Assembly: GCA_013298455.1 (NCBI GenBank)
Contig: JAAFHR010000061.1
Span: 1-11,690, forward strand
DNA from: Betaproteobacteria bacterium
GTDB taxonomy: Bacteria > Pseudomonadota > Gammaproteobacteria > Burkholderiales > Casimicrobiaceae
Length of the DNA: 11,690 bases
Reading direction: 5' to 3'
Positions 1 through 7,559 of this stretch are shown piece after piece. Each line of letters begins with the position of its first letter. The first letter of the stretch is position 1. A program made the translations under genes and the position numbers. The notes under the pieces are model-generated. The model did no database searches and was not told where the DNA came from. It saw nothing but the letters and a program-made list of their open reading frames with translations.

Positions 1-765
1 TCGGCGGCTGAGCGCGCTGCGGGTGTCGTTGCGTTTTCCTCGGGTAATCATGCGCAGGCCGTAGCGCTCTCGGCGCAGCTGTTGGGATGCAAAGCAGTGA
101 TCGTGATGCCGCAAGATGCGCCTCCGCTGAAGATCGAGGCAACCCGAGGCTATGGCGCCGAAGTCGTCTTGTACGATCGGTATACCCAAGATCGTGCCGC
201 GATTGCCGCACAGATACAACAAGAACGCGGCGGCACCCTGATCCCGCCTTACGACTATTTGCCCGTGATGGCCGGACAAGGCACCTGCGGCTTAGAGATC
301 GCGCTCGATGCCGGTCGTATTGATTCGCTCATCGTCTGCGCCAGCGGTGGCGGATTGCTTTCCGGTTGCACAGTGGCGGTCAAGCAGCTCCTGCCGAATT
401 GTGAAGTCTTCGGTGCCGAGCCGCTGGCGGGAAACGATATGCAGCAATCGCTGCGCTCAGGTGAAATTCACTCGATTGATGTGCCCAAGACCATTTGCGA
501 TGGTCTACAAACGCAAGCGGTGGGCATCGAGCCGTTTAAGGTCATCAAACAACACGTAACCGACATCCTGACCGCAACCGACGAAACGGTCGTTGCCATG
601 ATGAGAATAGTCTTTGAGCGAATGAAGATTGTGGTCGAGCCATCGGGCGCCGCCGCACTCGCCGCGCTCTATGAAAATCGTGAGCGCTTTAGCGGCCAGC
701 GCGTTGCTGTCACCCTCTCCGGTGGCAACATTGATTTCGCGCGCTTCGCCAAACTGTTGAGTTAA
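1..765 (+). CDS. Threonine/serine dehydratase-like PLP enzyme (3' part)
   Basis: The reading frame is open from base 1 to the TAA at 763-765, giving 254 residues; the N-terminus lies outside the window. It matches fold-type II PLP enzymes of the threonine ammonia-lyase / serine racemase group, which deaminate L-threonine or L-serine to 2-oxoacids. Visible motifs are SSGNHAQ (visible residues 13-19, the loop that holds the substrate carboxylate), SGGG (about 115-118, PLP phosphate-binding loop), EPSGAAALAAL near residue 213, and LSGGNID (239-245) at the end. There is no regulatory ACT-like domain after the catalytic domain, so this is the short catabolic or racemase-type form rather than a biosynthetic IlvA. 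The PLP-binding lysine should lie in the missing N-terminal part, roughly 60-80 residues by comparison with family length. Substrate is uncertain: threonine, serine or 3-hydroxyaspartate are all possible. Confidence 0.9.
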   Translation, partial: SAAERAAGVVAFSSGNHAQAVALSAQLLGCKAVIVMPQDAPPLKIEATRGYGAEVVLYDRYTQDRAAIAAQIQQERGGTLIPPYDYLPVMAGQGTCGLEIALDAGRIDSLIVCASGGGLLSGCTVAVKQLLPNCEVFGAEPLAGNDMQQSLRSGEIHSIDVPKTICDGLQTQAVGIEPFKVIKQHVTDILTATDETVVAMMRIVFERMKIVVEPSGAAALAALYENRERFSGQRVAVTLSGGNIDFARFAKLLS

Positions 766-927
766 CTTAGTGTTGCGCCGCTTACGCATCAAACACGCTC
801 ACCGCATCAGCGATGAGCGGCGGCTAGATTTCTGGATCATTCGACGCTAACATCGTCCGCAGGCCCTCGGACAAGGGCGCACGGAGTATCCCCCGCTCCG
901 GCTCACACCTATTACCGCGTTTTGCCG

Positions 928-2010
928 ATGCAATCCACCTCAGTCTTAGATGAAGGCTACGACGCGCTTGACGTTGCGACCAACGTGGCCGTCGAATACG
1001 TTCGCAAGTTTCAAGCGGGCGATCTTTCGCGACTGATTGGCGCAATACCCGCCGCCGCATCGCCTCGCGCAGCGCGCACGCTGCTACTGGCCGACACCGC
1101 CTGCGAGCTACCTCAAGCGTGGCTCGATCACAACGCTGTCGGTGTGATGCCACGAACCCTAACGCTTCGCAGCGGCGACGTGCTCGAATCCAGGGATCGC
1201 GAGCGCACCCTGAAGTTCATTCGGGAAATCGAAGCCGGTGAACACACCGAAGCGCACAGCGTTCCGCTCTCACCACTGCAAATCCGCGATCAGATGCAGA
1301 AGTACATGACCTCGGAGACCAACGCCGCGCTGCAGCTCAGCAGCTCTGCGAGTCGCAGCAAATACTTCGTCAACGCACTAGCCGCCACGCAGTCTCTGGT
1401 GCTCATTCACAACAAAGTGCGCCGCTCTGTAGGCAATAAAACCCCGCTGACTGCTTGGGTGGTCGACTCGCTCAATGCCTTTGGCGGCGTGGGAGTGCAA
1501 GTGGCTCATGCAGTGATGCTGCGCGAGCGTGGAGCGCCCGCCTCTGACATCGCTGTGACCATGAATGCGTTTCGCCGCAACGTTCACACCTTGATCGCGC
1601 CACACGATCTGAGCTTTGTGGCCCGCACAGCGCATCACACCGAGCGAGCCAACATTCCGCGCTGGAAAGTGGACCTCGGTGGCGCGCTCAACATCAAGCC
1701 GATCTTGCATCTCAACGCTGATTCGGCAAGCTCAATCGGTCGCACGTGGGGCCAAGCCAAAGCCATTGAGCGCGTCTTTAGGATGACCGAAGCCCAACTT
1801 AATCTCGGACTCGCAACGCCATTTATTTGTATGAGCTACGCCGGCCGTGTTGAAGAGATCGAGGCCACCGCCGAGTATGTTGCGCTACGCGCACTTTGTC
1901 ATCGAAACTCGGTTGCACTATCGCTCACCACGATGGGAATGACCGGGGCGCTCATGCTCGGGCCGCGCGCATTCGCCGTGAGCTTCGCCAGTCAGCACTT
2001 CAAAGCGTAA
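928..2010 (+). CDS. DegV family protein with N-terminal extension
   Basis: This is a 360-residue DegV-fold protein. DegV proteins bind a fatty acid; in Firmicutes the FakB members present it to the kinase FakA, while the role in proteobacteria is largely undefined. Landmarks in order are LLADTACELP (about 52-61, the usual D-S/T-x-x-x-LP start of the domain), VMPRTL (73-78), the serine cluster LSSSAS (137-142, at the usual SGT lipid-contact site), VVDSLNAFGGVG (178-189), and the GGALNIKPIL strand (251-260). About 50 residues precede the first domain motif, whereas typical DegV proteins begin at that motif. I chose ATG 928; TTG 922 in the same frame is the only nearby alternative, because a stop at 814 closes the frame upstream and no ATG lies between. 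No good ribosome site is visible. The gap back to the dehydratase is 162 bases. Confidence 0.87.
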   Translation: MQSTSVLDEGYDALDVATNVAVEYVRKFQAGDLSRLIGAIPAAASPRAARTLLLADTACELPQAWLDHNAVGVMPRTLTLRSGDVLESRDRERTLKFIREIEAGEHTEAHSVPLSPLQIRDQMQKYMTSETNAALQLSSSASRSKYFVNALAATQSLVLIHNKVRRSVGNKTPLTAWVVDSLNAFGGVGVQVAHAVMLRERGAPASDIAVTMNAFRRNVHTLIAPHDLSFVARTAHHTERANIPRWKVDLGGALNIKPILHLNADSASSIGRTWGQAKAIERVFRMTEAQLNLGLATPFICMSYAGRVEEIEATAEYVALRALCHRNSVALSLTTMGMTGALMLGPRAFAVSFASQHFKA

Positions 2011-2062
2011 CGACAGCAAGCCGCTGCCGCCCGCTGGGTTAGCCTTTCCCTAGAATGCGAGC

Positions 2063-2989
2063 ATGAAAACGCATCCTCCCATTCGCCTGATCGGCGCGCC
2101 CACAGACATCGGCGCGGGCTCGCGCGGTGCCTCGATGGGGCCTGAAGCCATGCGCGTCGCCGGGCTTGCGGCTGCGCTGCAAGCCCACGGTCTGCATGTG
2201 ATCGACGACGGCAATCTATTGGGGCCGCCCAACCCGTGGCAAGGCCCCGTCGACGGCTACCGTCACTTACCGGAGGTGCTCGCCTGGAACACCGCCGTTC
2301 GTGATGCCGTTGCCATGAGCTTAACCGCGGGCGAATTTCCCATGCTCTTGGGCGGAGATCATTGCTTAGCCATCGGCTCGATTACCGCCGTCGCCGCGCA
2401 TTGCAAGCGCAAAGGCAAACGCCTTCGGATCGTGTGGCTCGATGCCCATGCTGATTTCAATACCAGCCACATCACGCCCTCAGGCAATATTCACGGCATG
2501 CCGGTGGCCACACTGTGCGGCTTCGGCGCGGCGGCCTTGGTCAATCTGGCCGATCCTGCCCCCGCGATCAAACCCAATGAAATCGTGCAAATTGGTATTC
2601 GAAGCGTAGACGCCGACGAAAAACGCTTCGTGCACGAGCAAGGCATCGAAGTCTTCGACATGCGCGCCATCGATGAGATGGGCATGCGTTCGGTCATGGA
2701 TCAAGCGCTCATCGGGATCGACGACAACACGCATTTGCATTTGTCGTTCGACGTTGATTTTCTGGATCCCGACATCGCACCCGGTGTGGGCACCACCGTG
2801 CGCGGCGGTCCATCGTACCGTGAAGCGCAACTCTGCATGGAGATGATCGCCGATAGCGGCCGCCTCGCCTCGCTCGATTTGATGGAGCTCAACCCCGCGC
2901 TCGATCACCGCAACAAAACCGCCGAGCTCGCCGTGGATTTGATCGAGAGCTTGTTTGGGAAATCAACGCTGATGCGAGAGCGCGGCTAG
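2063..2989 (+). CDS. rocF: Arginase (L-arginine to ornithine and urea)
   Basis: A complete 308-residue ureohydrolase, the usual arginase length. All binuclear manganese ligands are visible: His100 in GGDHCLAIGS, Asp127, His129 and Asp131 in DAHADFNT, and Asp230 and Asp232 in SFDVDFLDP. SGNIHGMP (140-147) carries the catalytic histidine (His144) and is the signature that separates arginase from agmatinase; ELNPALDHRNKTA (275-287) carries the substrate-side glutamate. The enzyme acts in the cytoplasm in arginine catabolism. Start ATG 2063 places the family motif IGAPTDIGAGSRGASMGP near residues 10-27, as expected. The gene begins 52 bases after the DegV stop on the same strand, so cotranscription is possible, though no functional link is evident. 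No strong ribosome site is seen upstream. The symbol rests on the family, not on synteny. Confidence 0.95.
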   Translation: MKTHPPIRLIGAPTDIGAGSRGASMGPEAMRVAGLAAALQAHGLHVIDDGNLLGPPNPWQGPVDGYRHLPEVLAWNTAVRDAVAMSLTAGEFPMLLGGDHCLAIGSITAVAAHCKRKGKRLRIVWLDAHADFNTSHITPSGNIHGMPVATLCGFGAAALVNLADPAPAIKPNEIVQIGIRSVDADEKRFVHEQGIEVFDMRAIDEMGMRSVMDQALIGIDDNTHLHLSFDVDFLDPDIAPGVGTTVRGGPSYREAQLCMEMIADSGRLASLDLMELNPALDHRNKTAELAVDLIESLFGKSTLMRERG

Positions 2990-3176
2990 AGCCTCACTAA
3001 TTTGCACCAACCCCATACACAGCTTATTGCTGTAAGCCTATATTTTTATTGGGCAAGAAGCGCTTTTAATCATTGTTTGAGTAAATTCGATTCACGTCGT
3101 TAGCCCCATAGCTATATCGCTTTTCGTAGAAAAGGTGGTTTTGTAGTTTGACCCGCAAGTTAAGCGGTTACAAGCA
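2990..3176. other. AT-rich intergenic region before the radical SAM gene
   Basis: This 187-base gap is clearly more AT-rich than the genes on either side. Near its left end is a small hairpin, ACAGC-TTATT-GCTGT at 3019-3033, followed by a T-rich stretch to about 3050, which could be a weak terminator for the arginase transcript. Near its right end are a possible -35 (TTGACC, 3148-3153) and a second possible -35 (GTTACA, 3167-3172), the latter 16 bases from CATAAT at 3189-3194. None of these is strong alone. Confidence 0.3.
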
Positions 3177-3180
3177 ATGA

Positions 3181-3202
3181 ATACTGTGCATAATCACAGT
3201 AT
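3181..3202. promoter_or_regulatory. LexA (SOS) operator
   Basis: A perfect inverted repeat with arms ATACTGTG (3181-3188) and CACAGTAT (3195-3202) and a CATAAT centre. Its core, TACTGT-N8-ACAGTA at 3182-3201, matches the enterobacterial-type LexA box (CTGT-N8-ACAG with flanking TA/TA) at all defined positions. CATAAT resembles a -10 hexamer (5 of 6) and lies 16 bases after GTTACA, so bound LexA would cover the promoter. If this promoter is real, transcription would begin at about 3200-3203, so the upstream ATG at 3177 could not be translated and the radical SAM gene would start at ATG 3201, with little or no leader. The site match is direct; binding is inferred. Confidence 0.85.
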
Positions 3203-4316
3203 GCGCCACGATCAATCTCCACCGATTGCACCACCGCAACCCAAAAGCGTCACCCGTGGCCGCGGTGCAACGCTCAACATCGCGGGGCGATTTGAGTCGC
3301 GCAAGAGCGAATGGTTTGATGATGGTTGGGGCGAAGACGAGCTCAACGAACAGCTCAACAAAAAGCCGAAAACGGTCATCCACATCGAAACCGCGAAATC
3401 CATCATTTCGCGAAACAACTCACCTGACATTCGTTTCGATCAATCGGTGAATCCGTATCGCGGCTGTGAGCATGGCTGCATTTACTGCTACGCGCGGCCC
3501 TCGCATTCGTACCTAAATTTGTCGCCCGGCATCGATTTCGAAACACAGCTTTTCGCGAAAACCAATGCCGCCGAATTGCTGCAAAGGGAAATCAACAAAC
3601 GCGGCTACGTGCCCAGCGCCATCAACTTGGGTGCCAACACCGACCCGTATCAACCGATCGAGCGAACACATCGCATCACACGCGGCTTGATCGAAGTACT
3701 CGCTGCGGCCAATCACCCGCTCACCATCGTCACAAAAAACGCCTTGATCTGCCGCGACGTCGATCTGCTCGCGCCACTGGCCGAGAAAAAGTTGGTGCAG
3801 GTTTACATCTCAATTTCACAGCTTGATAACGAACTCACGCGCATTCTGGAGCCGCGCGCCAGCGCTCCCGCCAATCGAATGCGCGCCGTGCAAACGCTCA
3901 GCGATGCTGGTATCCCGACCTGTGTGTTGGTTGCGCCGATCATTCCGTTTATCAACGATGAATATCTTGAGCGCGTGCTTGAAGCCGCCAAAGCGCACGG
4001 CGCAGTGGCCGCGAGCTACACCATCATCCGCCTGCCGTTTGAGCTCAAGGAATTATTCAAAGACTGGCTGCACACACACTTTCCAGATCGCGCCGAACAC
4101 GTGATGAACCGAATTCGCGACATGAAACATGGCAAAGAAAACGTGAGCGCGTTTGGTGAACGCATGCGTGGCAGCGGCATTTACGCGGATTTAATTCGCC
4201 AGCGCTTTCGAAAAAACTGTGCGCGCCTCGGGCTCAGCGCGAGCAACATACCCGCACTCGATCACACGCAATTCAGCCCTGTGTCAGTGAGCACGCCTCA
4301 GATTTCACTTTTTTGA
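3201..4316 (+). CDS. PA0069-type (SplB-like) radical SAM protein
   Basis: A 371-residue radical S-adenosylmethionine protein. The [4Fe-4S] motif C-x3-C-x2-C is at Cys89, Cys93 and Cys96 within RGCEHGCIYCYAR. It is followed by NTDPYQP (146-152) and PIIP (246-249), which place it with spore photoproduct lyase-like radical SAM proteins, specifically the PA0069 type that begins with a GRGA...GRFE segment (20-32 here). The biochemical reaction of this type is not known to me. The protein ends in QISLF, matching the beta sliding-clamp-binding pentapeptide consensus QL[S/D]LF; such peptides are known from DNA polymerases II, IV and V and from mismatch-repair proteins. ATG 3177, eight residues earlier, is also in frame but lies upstream of the LexA palindrome and its embedded -10, so ATG 3201 is preferred. 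The gene stands alone: 211 bases from arginase and 123 from the next gene. Confidence 0.9.
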   Translation: MRHDQSPPIAPPQPKSVTRGRGATLNIAGRFESRKSEWFDDGWGEDELNEQLNKKPKTVIHIETAKSIISRNNSPDIRFDQSVNPYRGCEHGCIYCYARPSHSYLNLSPGIDFETQLFAKTNAAELLQREINKRGYVPSAINLGANTDPYQPIERTHRITRGLIEVLAAANHPLTIVTKNALICRDVDLLAPLAEKKLVQVYISISQLDNELTRILEPRASAPANRMRAVQTLSDAGIPTCVLVAPIIPFINDEYLERVLEAAKAHGAVAASYTIIRLPFELKELFKDWLHTHFPDRAEHVMNRIRDMKHGKENVSAFGERMRGSGIYADLIRQRFRKNCARLGLSASNIPALDHTQFSPVSVSTPQISLF

Positions 4317-4439
4317 CGGAGCCACAAAGCGTTTCAGAGTTGTCCCATAGCGCCGCGAGCAAAGCGCCGCCTACACTCGCGCCGCGCGATTAAAACGCTC
4401 GTCGTACGCCACCTTCAAAAACAATGAGGATACTCCTGC

Positions 4440-7409
4440 ATGAAACGTCCCGGATTTATTACCAACTCCCTTCGGCTAGCGCTGTTTGGTAGCGGTCTTG
4501 TGTTGGCAGCGCCTGTGCTCGCCGTACAAACCGTCGACAGCCACGGCAACGTGGGCTACAGCACCGCCGCCGAGTGCGATGCCGCAGTCGCTGCTGGCAC
4601 CGCCAAGTTCTACGAGCCGTTCACATCGCACCCTCCGCTCAAGCGCGACGGCGAAGCCAACGTCAAGCAAGGCAAACTCTCTGATGGCGGCGCAGACTAC
4701 GTTCGCGGCGCTTGTGACATTGGTGTGGGCCGCTCACAAGAGCGCGATGGCGTCAGCCGCGCGCTCATCGGCACCTACGTGCCCTACAGCCCATCGATGC
4801 CAGTCAACATCTACACCGACGCGAAAGACAACATCGTTCGTTTGTCGATGCAAAAGTGCGACAACAATTTCAGCGGCAACATGCCCCGCCCTGTAGGTGT
4901 AGCCATCGCCAGCGGTACCGAGTGTTTCGCTAACGTAGCCATCGGCCCACGGTTCGAGACGAAGACCGAGCAAATCGTAAAAGTACCGGCCACCAAGCGC
5001 TTTGATGTGGTTCCGGCCACCACGCGCACGGTGACCGAACAGGTGCTCGTGCAGCCAGAGATGAAGCGCCAAGTGCCCGTCCCGGCCACGCTGAAAACCG
5101 TGACCGAACAAGTCATGGTCACCCCCGAGACCAAGCGCTTCATCCCGATCCCAGCCACGATGAAAACGGTGACCGAGCAAGTGCTCGTGCAGCCAGAAAC
5201 TAAGCGTTTCATTCCTGTGCCTGCAACGATGAAAACAGTCACCGAGCAAGTGCTGGTGAGCCCTGAATTCAAGCGCCAGATTCCTGTGCCCGGCACGACC
5301 AAAACCGTGACCGAGACCATAGTCGTTCGTCCTGAATCCGTTCGCGAAGAGCCGATCGCCGCTACGTTCAAAACCGTGACCGAAACGGTCATGACCAAGC
5401 CCGAGAGCAAGCGCATCGAAGTCGTTCCCGCTACGTTCAAAACGGTCACCGAGCAAGTCGTTGCCACCCCTGAGCGCAAAGAGCTCAAAGTGGTGCCAGC
5501 AGTGTTCGAAGATCGTCAAGAAACCGTGCTTGATCGCCCCGCCACAACGCGCGTTGAAACCATTGCGCCAACGTTTCGCACCGTCACCGAGCAAGTGCTC
5601 GTAACGCCAGAAACGATTCGCTACGAGCCCATCGAGATCCCAACACGCATCGTGTCTGAGCAAGTGATGGCCACGCCAGCAAGCTCACGTCTGGAAACGA
5701 TTCCAAGCACCACCAAAACAGTCACGGATCGCGTGCTAGTTCGTGAAGCCAGCAAGCGCCTTGAGACGGTGCCCGCTGTGTTTGAAACTGTCACCGAACG
5801 CGTTCGTGTAGCGGATAAAGCACTCGAATGGAAAAAAGGTCGCGCATGGATCAGCCAAGCGCTCACCGTTCGCCCCGCCAAAGGTTTCGCCGTCGGTGCT
5901 GACGGTCGTGTGGATGGCGCAAAGGTCGACGCAGCAAGCGCCGCCCCCATCGCAACAACCACCCCAACCGGCACCCCAGTAAGCGCTGCTGCTGCTGCCG
6001 CCGCTGGTATCAATTTGGCACCTGGCGCCATCATCGGTAAAGATGATGATGTCTGGTGTTTGGTTGAAATTCCTGAGCGCTTCGAAACGATTACGCGCCA
6101 AGTGTTGAAAACACCGGCCAGTGTTCGCGAAGTTGAAGTGGCTGCGGAATACGCAACAGTTGAGCGTCAAGTTTCTGATCGTGCCGCCGCAACGCGTACC
6201 GTTGAAATCCCCGCCACCTTCCAAACAGTCACCCGCACCGTCATCGACGTTGAGCGCCTGAAAACACTCGGCTACAAGTTTGACGAGAAAGGCGACATCA
6301 TCGCCACGCCTAACGGTGAACGCGTACTGCGCGCCGCATCGATCGCTGGCTGGACGGGTAGCGTCTCCGGCGGAAAAGCTGGCGCACCTGGTGTAGCCGC
6401 TGCTGGTGCAGCTGCAACCTCTGCTGCTGGTCAATCTAACGCCATCGCTCAGCGCAGCGCCGGTGCCGCATCAGGCATCGAAGGCTACGTTCGCGAAGTG
6501 AAAGTTGCCGCCGTATTCAAGAACGAATCGCGTCAGGTGGTTGATAAGCCCGCAAGCGTTCGCACGATTGAAGTACCCGCAACCTTCAAATCGGTGAAGA
6601 GCCGTGTGATGGTCAAACCTGCAGCGACCGAAGAGATCGTGATTCCCGCGACCTTCAAAACGGTCACACGCCAAGTGGTCGACACCCCAGCGAGTTCGCG
6701 TGAAATCGTGATCCCAGCAGAATTCCGCACGGTCGAGCGCCGCGTGGTTGATACGCCTGCCAGCACCAAGAAAATCACCGTCCCAGCTGAAACCCAACAG
6801 GTTTCACGTCAAGTGATCGACAAGCCAGCATCGTTCCGCGAGGAAGTGGTGCCGGCCGTGTTTAAGACCGAAACGCGTCAAGTCGTTGATAGGCCTGCCT
6901 CGTTCCGCGAGGAAACCGTACCGGCTGTCTTCAAAACCGAAACGCGTCAAATCGTTGACAAGCCCGCTTCGTTCCGCGAGGAAACGGTTCCTGCAGTCTT
7001 CAAGACTGAGACCCGTCAAATCGTTGACAAGCCCGCTTCGTTCCGCGAAGAGACCATCCCTGCCGTGTTCAAAACCGAAACGCGCCAAGTGGTTGAAAAG
7101 GCCGCTGCAACGCGTGAAGTCGAAGTGCCAGCAGTATTCGAAACCATCTCGACGCAAGTCAAAGTGGCTGATGCAACCATCGAGCGCCGCTCGGTATTGT
7201 GCGAATCCAACGCGACCGCCCAAAAGCTTCGCGAAATTCAAATCGCCCTCAAAGAAGCTGGGTTTGATCCGGGCCGTATCGATGGCGTGATTCGTCCTTC
7301 GATGATGCAAGCCGTCACACGATTCCAGCAAGCTAAAAACTTGCCAATCGATGATGGTCGTGCAATCAACATCGCAACCGTTCGTGCACTGAAAGTGTCG
7401 CCAAACTAA
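4440..7409 (+). CDS. Secreted 23-residue-repeat protein with C-terminal peptidoglycan-binding domain
   Basis: A 989-residue exported protein. Residues 1-28 form a signal peptide (KR start, hydrophobic core, probable cleavage VLA|VQ). Residues 29-170 are a domain I do not recognise, with Cys46, 92, 140 and 162. Three repeat blocks follow with an exact 23-residue period: 12 complete units at 174-449, 2 at 550-595, and 9 at 695-901, each ending in a partial unit. Most units begin TVTEQV- or TETRQV-, with Pro at position 10, Arg near 14 and Pro-Ala near 19-20, suggesting paired beta strands. The blocks are joined by Ala/Thr/Gly-rich linkers (about 495-530 and 640-680). Residues 926-987 resemble a PG_binding_1 domain (GFDPGRIDGV, AVTRFQQAKNLP). 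A GAGGA ribosome site (4426-4430) supports ATG 4440. It probably lies in the periplasm or on the surface, tethered to peptidoglycan; function unknown. Confidence 0.88.
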   Translation: MKRPGFITNSLRLALFGSGLVLAAPVLAVQTVDSHGNVGYSTAAECDAAVAAGTAKFYEPFTSHPPLKRDGEANVKQGKLSDGGADYVRGACDIGVGRSQERDGVSRALIGTYVPYSPSMPVNIYTDAKDNIVRLSMQKCDNNFSGNMPRPVGVAIASGTECFANVAIGPRFETKTEQIVKVPATKRFDVVPATTRTVTEQVLVQPEMKRQVPVPATLKTVTEQVMVTPETKRFIPIPATMKTVTEQVLVQPETKRFIPVPATMKTVTEQVLVSPEFKRQIPVPGTTKTVTETIVVRPESVREEPIAATFKTVTETVMTKPESKRIEVVPATFKTVTEQVVATPERKELKVVPAVFEDRQETVLDRPATTRVETIAPTFRTVTEQVLVTPETIRYEPIEIPTRIVSEQVMATPASSRLETIPSTTKTVTDRVLVREASKRLETVPAVFETVTERVRVADKALEWKKGRAWISQALTVRPAKGFAVGADGRVDGAKVDAASAAPIATTTPTGTPVSAAAAAAAGINLAPGAIIGKDDDVWCLVEIPERFETITRQVLKTPASVREVEVAAEYATVERQVSDRAAATRTVEIPATFQTVTRTVIDVERLKTLGYKFDEKGDIIATPNGERVLRAASIAGWTGSVSGGKAGAPGVAAAGAAATSAAGQSNAIAQRSAGAASGIEGYVREVKVAAVFKNESRQVVDKPASVRTIEVPATFKSVKSRVMVKPAATEEIVIPATFKTVTRQVVDTPASSREIVIPAEFRTVERRVVDTPASTKKITVPAETQQVSRQVIDKPASFREEVVPAVFKTETRQVVDRPASFREETVPAVFKTETRQIVDKPASFREETVPAVFKTETRQIVDKPASFREETIPAVFKTETRQVVEKAAATREVEVPAVFETISTQVKVADATIERRSVLCESNATAQKLREIQIALKEAGFDPGRIDGVIRPSMMQAVTRFQQAKNLPIDDGRAINIATVRALKVSPN
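6829..7084 (+). repeat. Nearly identical 69-bp tandem repeats in the repeat-protein gene
   Basis: Within the third repeat block, consecutive 69-bp units are nearly identical at the DNA level as well as in protein. A 35-base stretch at 6945-6979 recurs exactly at 7014-7048, an offset of 69. The surrounding units carry mostly synonymous differences. This points to recent unit duplication here, while units in the first block have diverged much further. Confidence 0.85.
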
Positions 7410-7454
7410 GCGATTCAGACCGAGCGCGTTTCACCAGCGCGCCGTCTCTAACAG

Positions 7455-7480
7455 AGCCCGCCTCGTGCGGGCTTTGTTTT
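7455..7480 (+). terminator. Rho-independent terminator after the repeat-protein gene
   Basis: Perfect 7-bp stem AGCCCGC (7455-7461) and GCGGGCT (7467-7473) with a CTCGT loop, followed directly by a T-rich tract TTGTTTT ending at 7480. It lies 45 bases after the stop of the repeat-protein gene and separates it from the sulfite reductase operon. Confidence 0.85.
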
Positions 7481-7502
7481 GCGCGTCACTCAAGAAAATG
7501 AA

Positions 7503-7524
7503 TTTCTATATTCCAAAATAGAAA
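7503..7524. promoter_or_regulatory. Palindrome upstream of the sulfite reductase operon, candidate operator
   Basis: A perfect inverted repeat, TTTCTAT-N8-ATAGAAA, in an AT-rich stretch 35 bases before the sulfite reductase start. It contains TATATT (7507-7512), which could act as a -10. Its place between the terminator and the first gene of a sulfur-assimilation operon suggests a regulator-binding site. CysB-type LysR regulators control such operons in related bacteria, but I cannot match this to a defined CysB box. Confidence 0.45.
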
Positions 7525-7559
7525 AATAGCATTTCTTCAAGCGATCCAACAATGTCGTC

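Noticed and set aside
775..825. Imperfect inverted repeats (GCTCA...TGAGC, GCCGC...GCGGC) after the dehydratase as a terminator
   Set aside because: Loops are long, stems short and there is no T-tract, so termination cannot be supported.
824..1153. Minus-strand 109-codon frame over the DegV start
   Set aside because: Arg-rich shadow of the DegV coding sequence without a ribosome site or recognisable motif.
3177..3200. ATG 3177 as start of the radical SAM gene
   Set aside because: It lies upstream of the likely -10 within the LexA palindrome, and the eight extra residues precede the conserved GRGA segment without adding any motif.
4734..5663. Long minus-strand open frames opposite the first repeat block (also 4811-5488)
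   Set aside because: They are antisense shadows of the 69-bp coding repeats. The periodic codon pattern keeps other frames open, and the translations are low-complexity with no motif. The plus-strand frame has a signal peptide, ribosome site and a C-terminal domain.
4959..7170. Possible CRISPR or noncoding tandem array
   Set aside because: The 69-bp periodicity is continuous, in frame and protein-coding, without unique spacers between conserved direct repeats.
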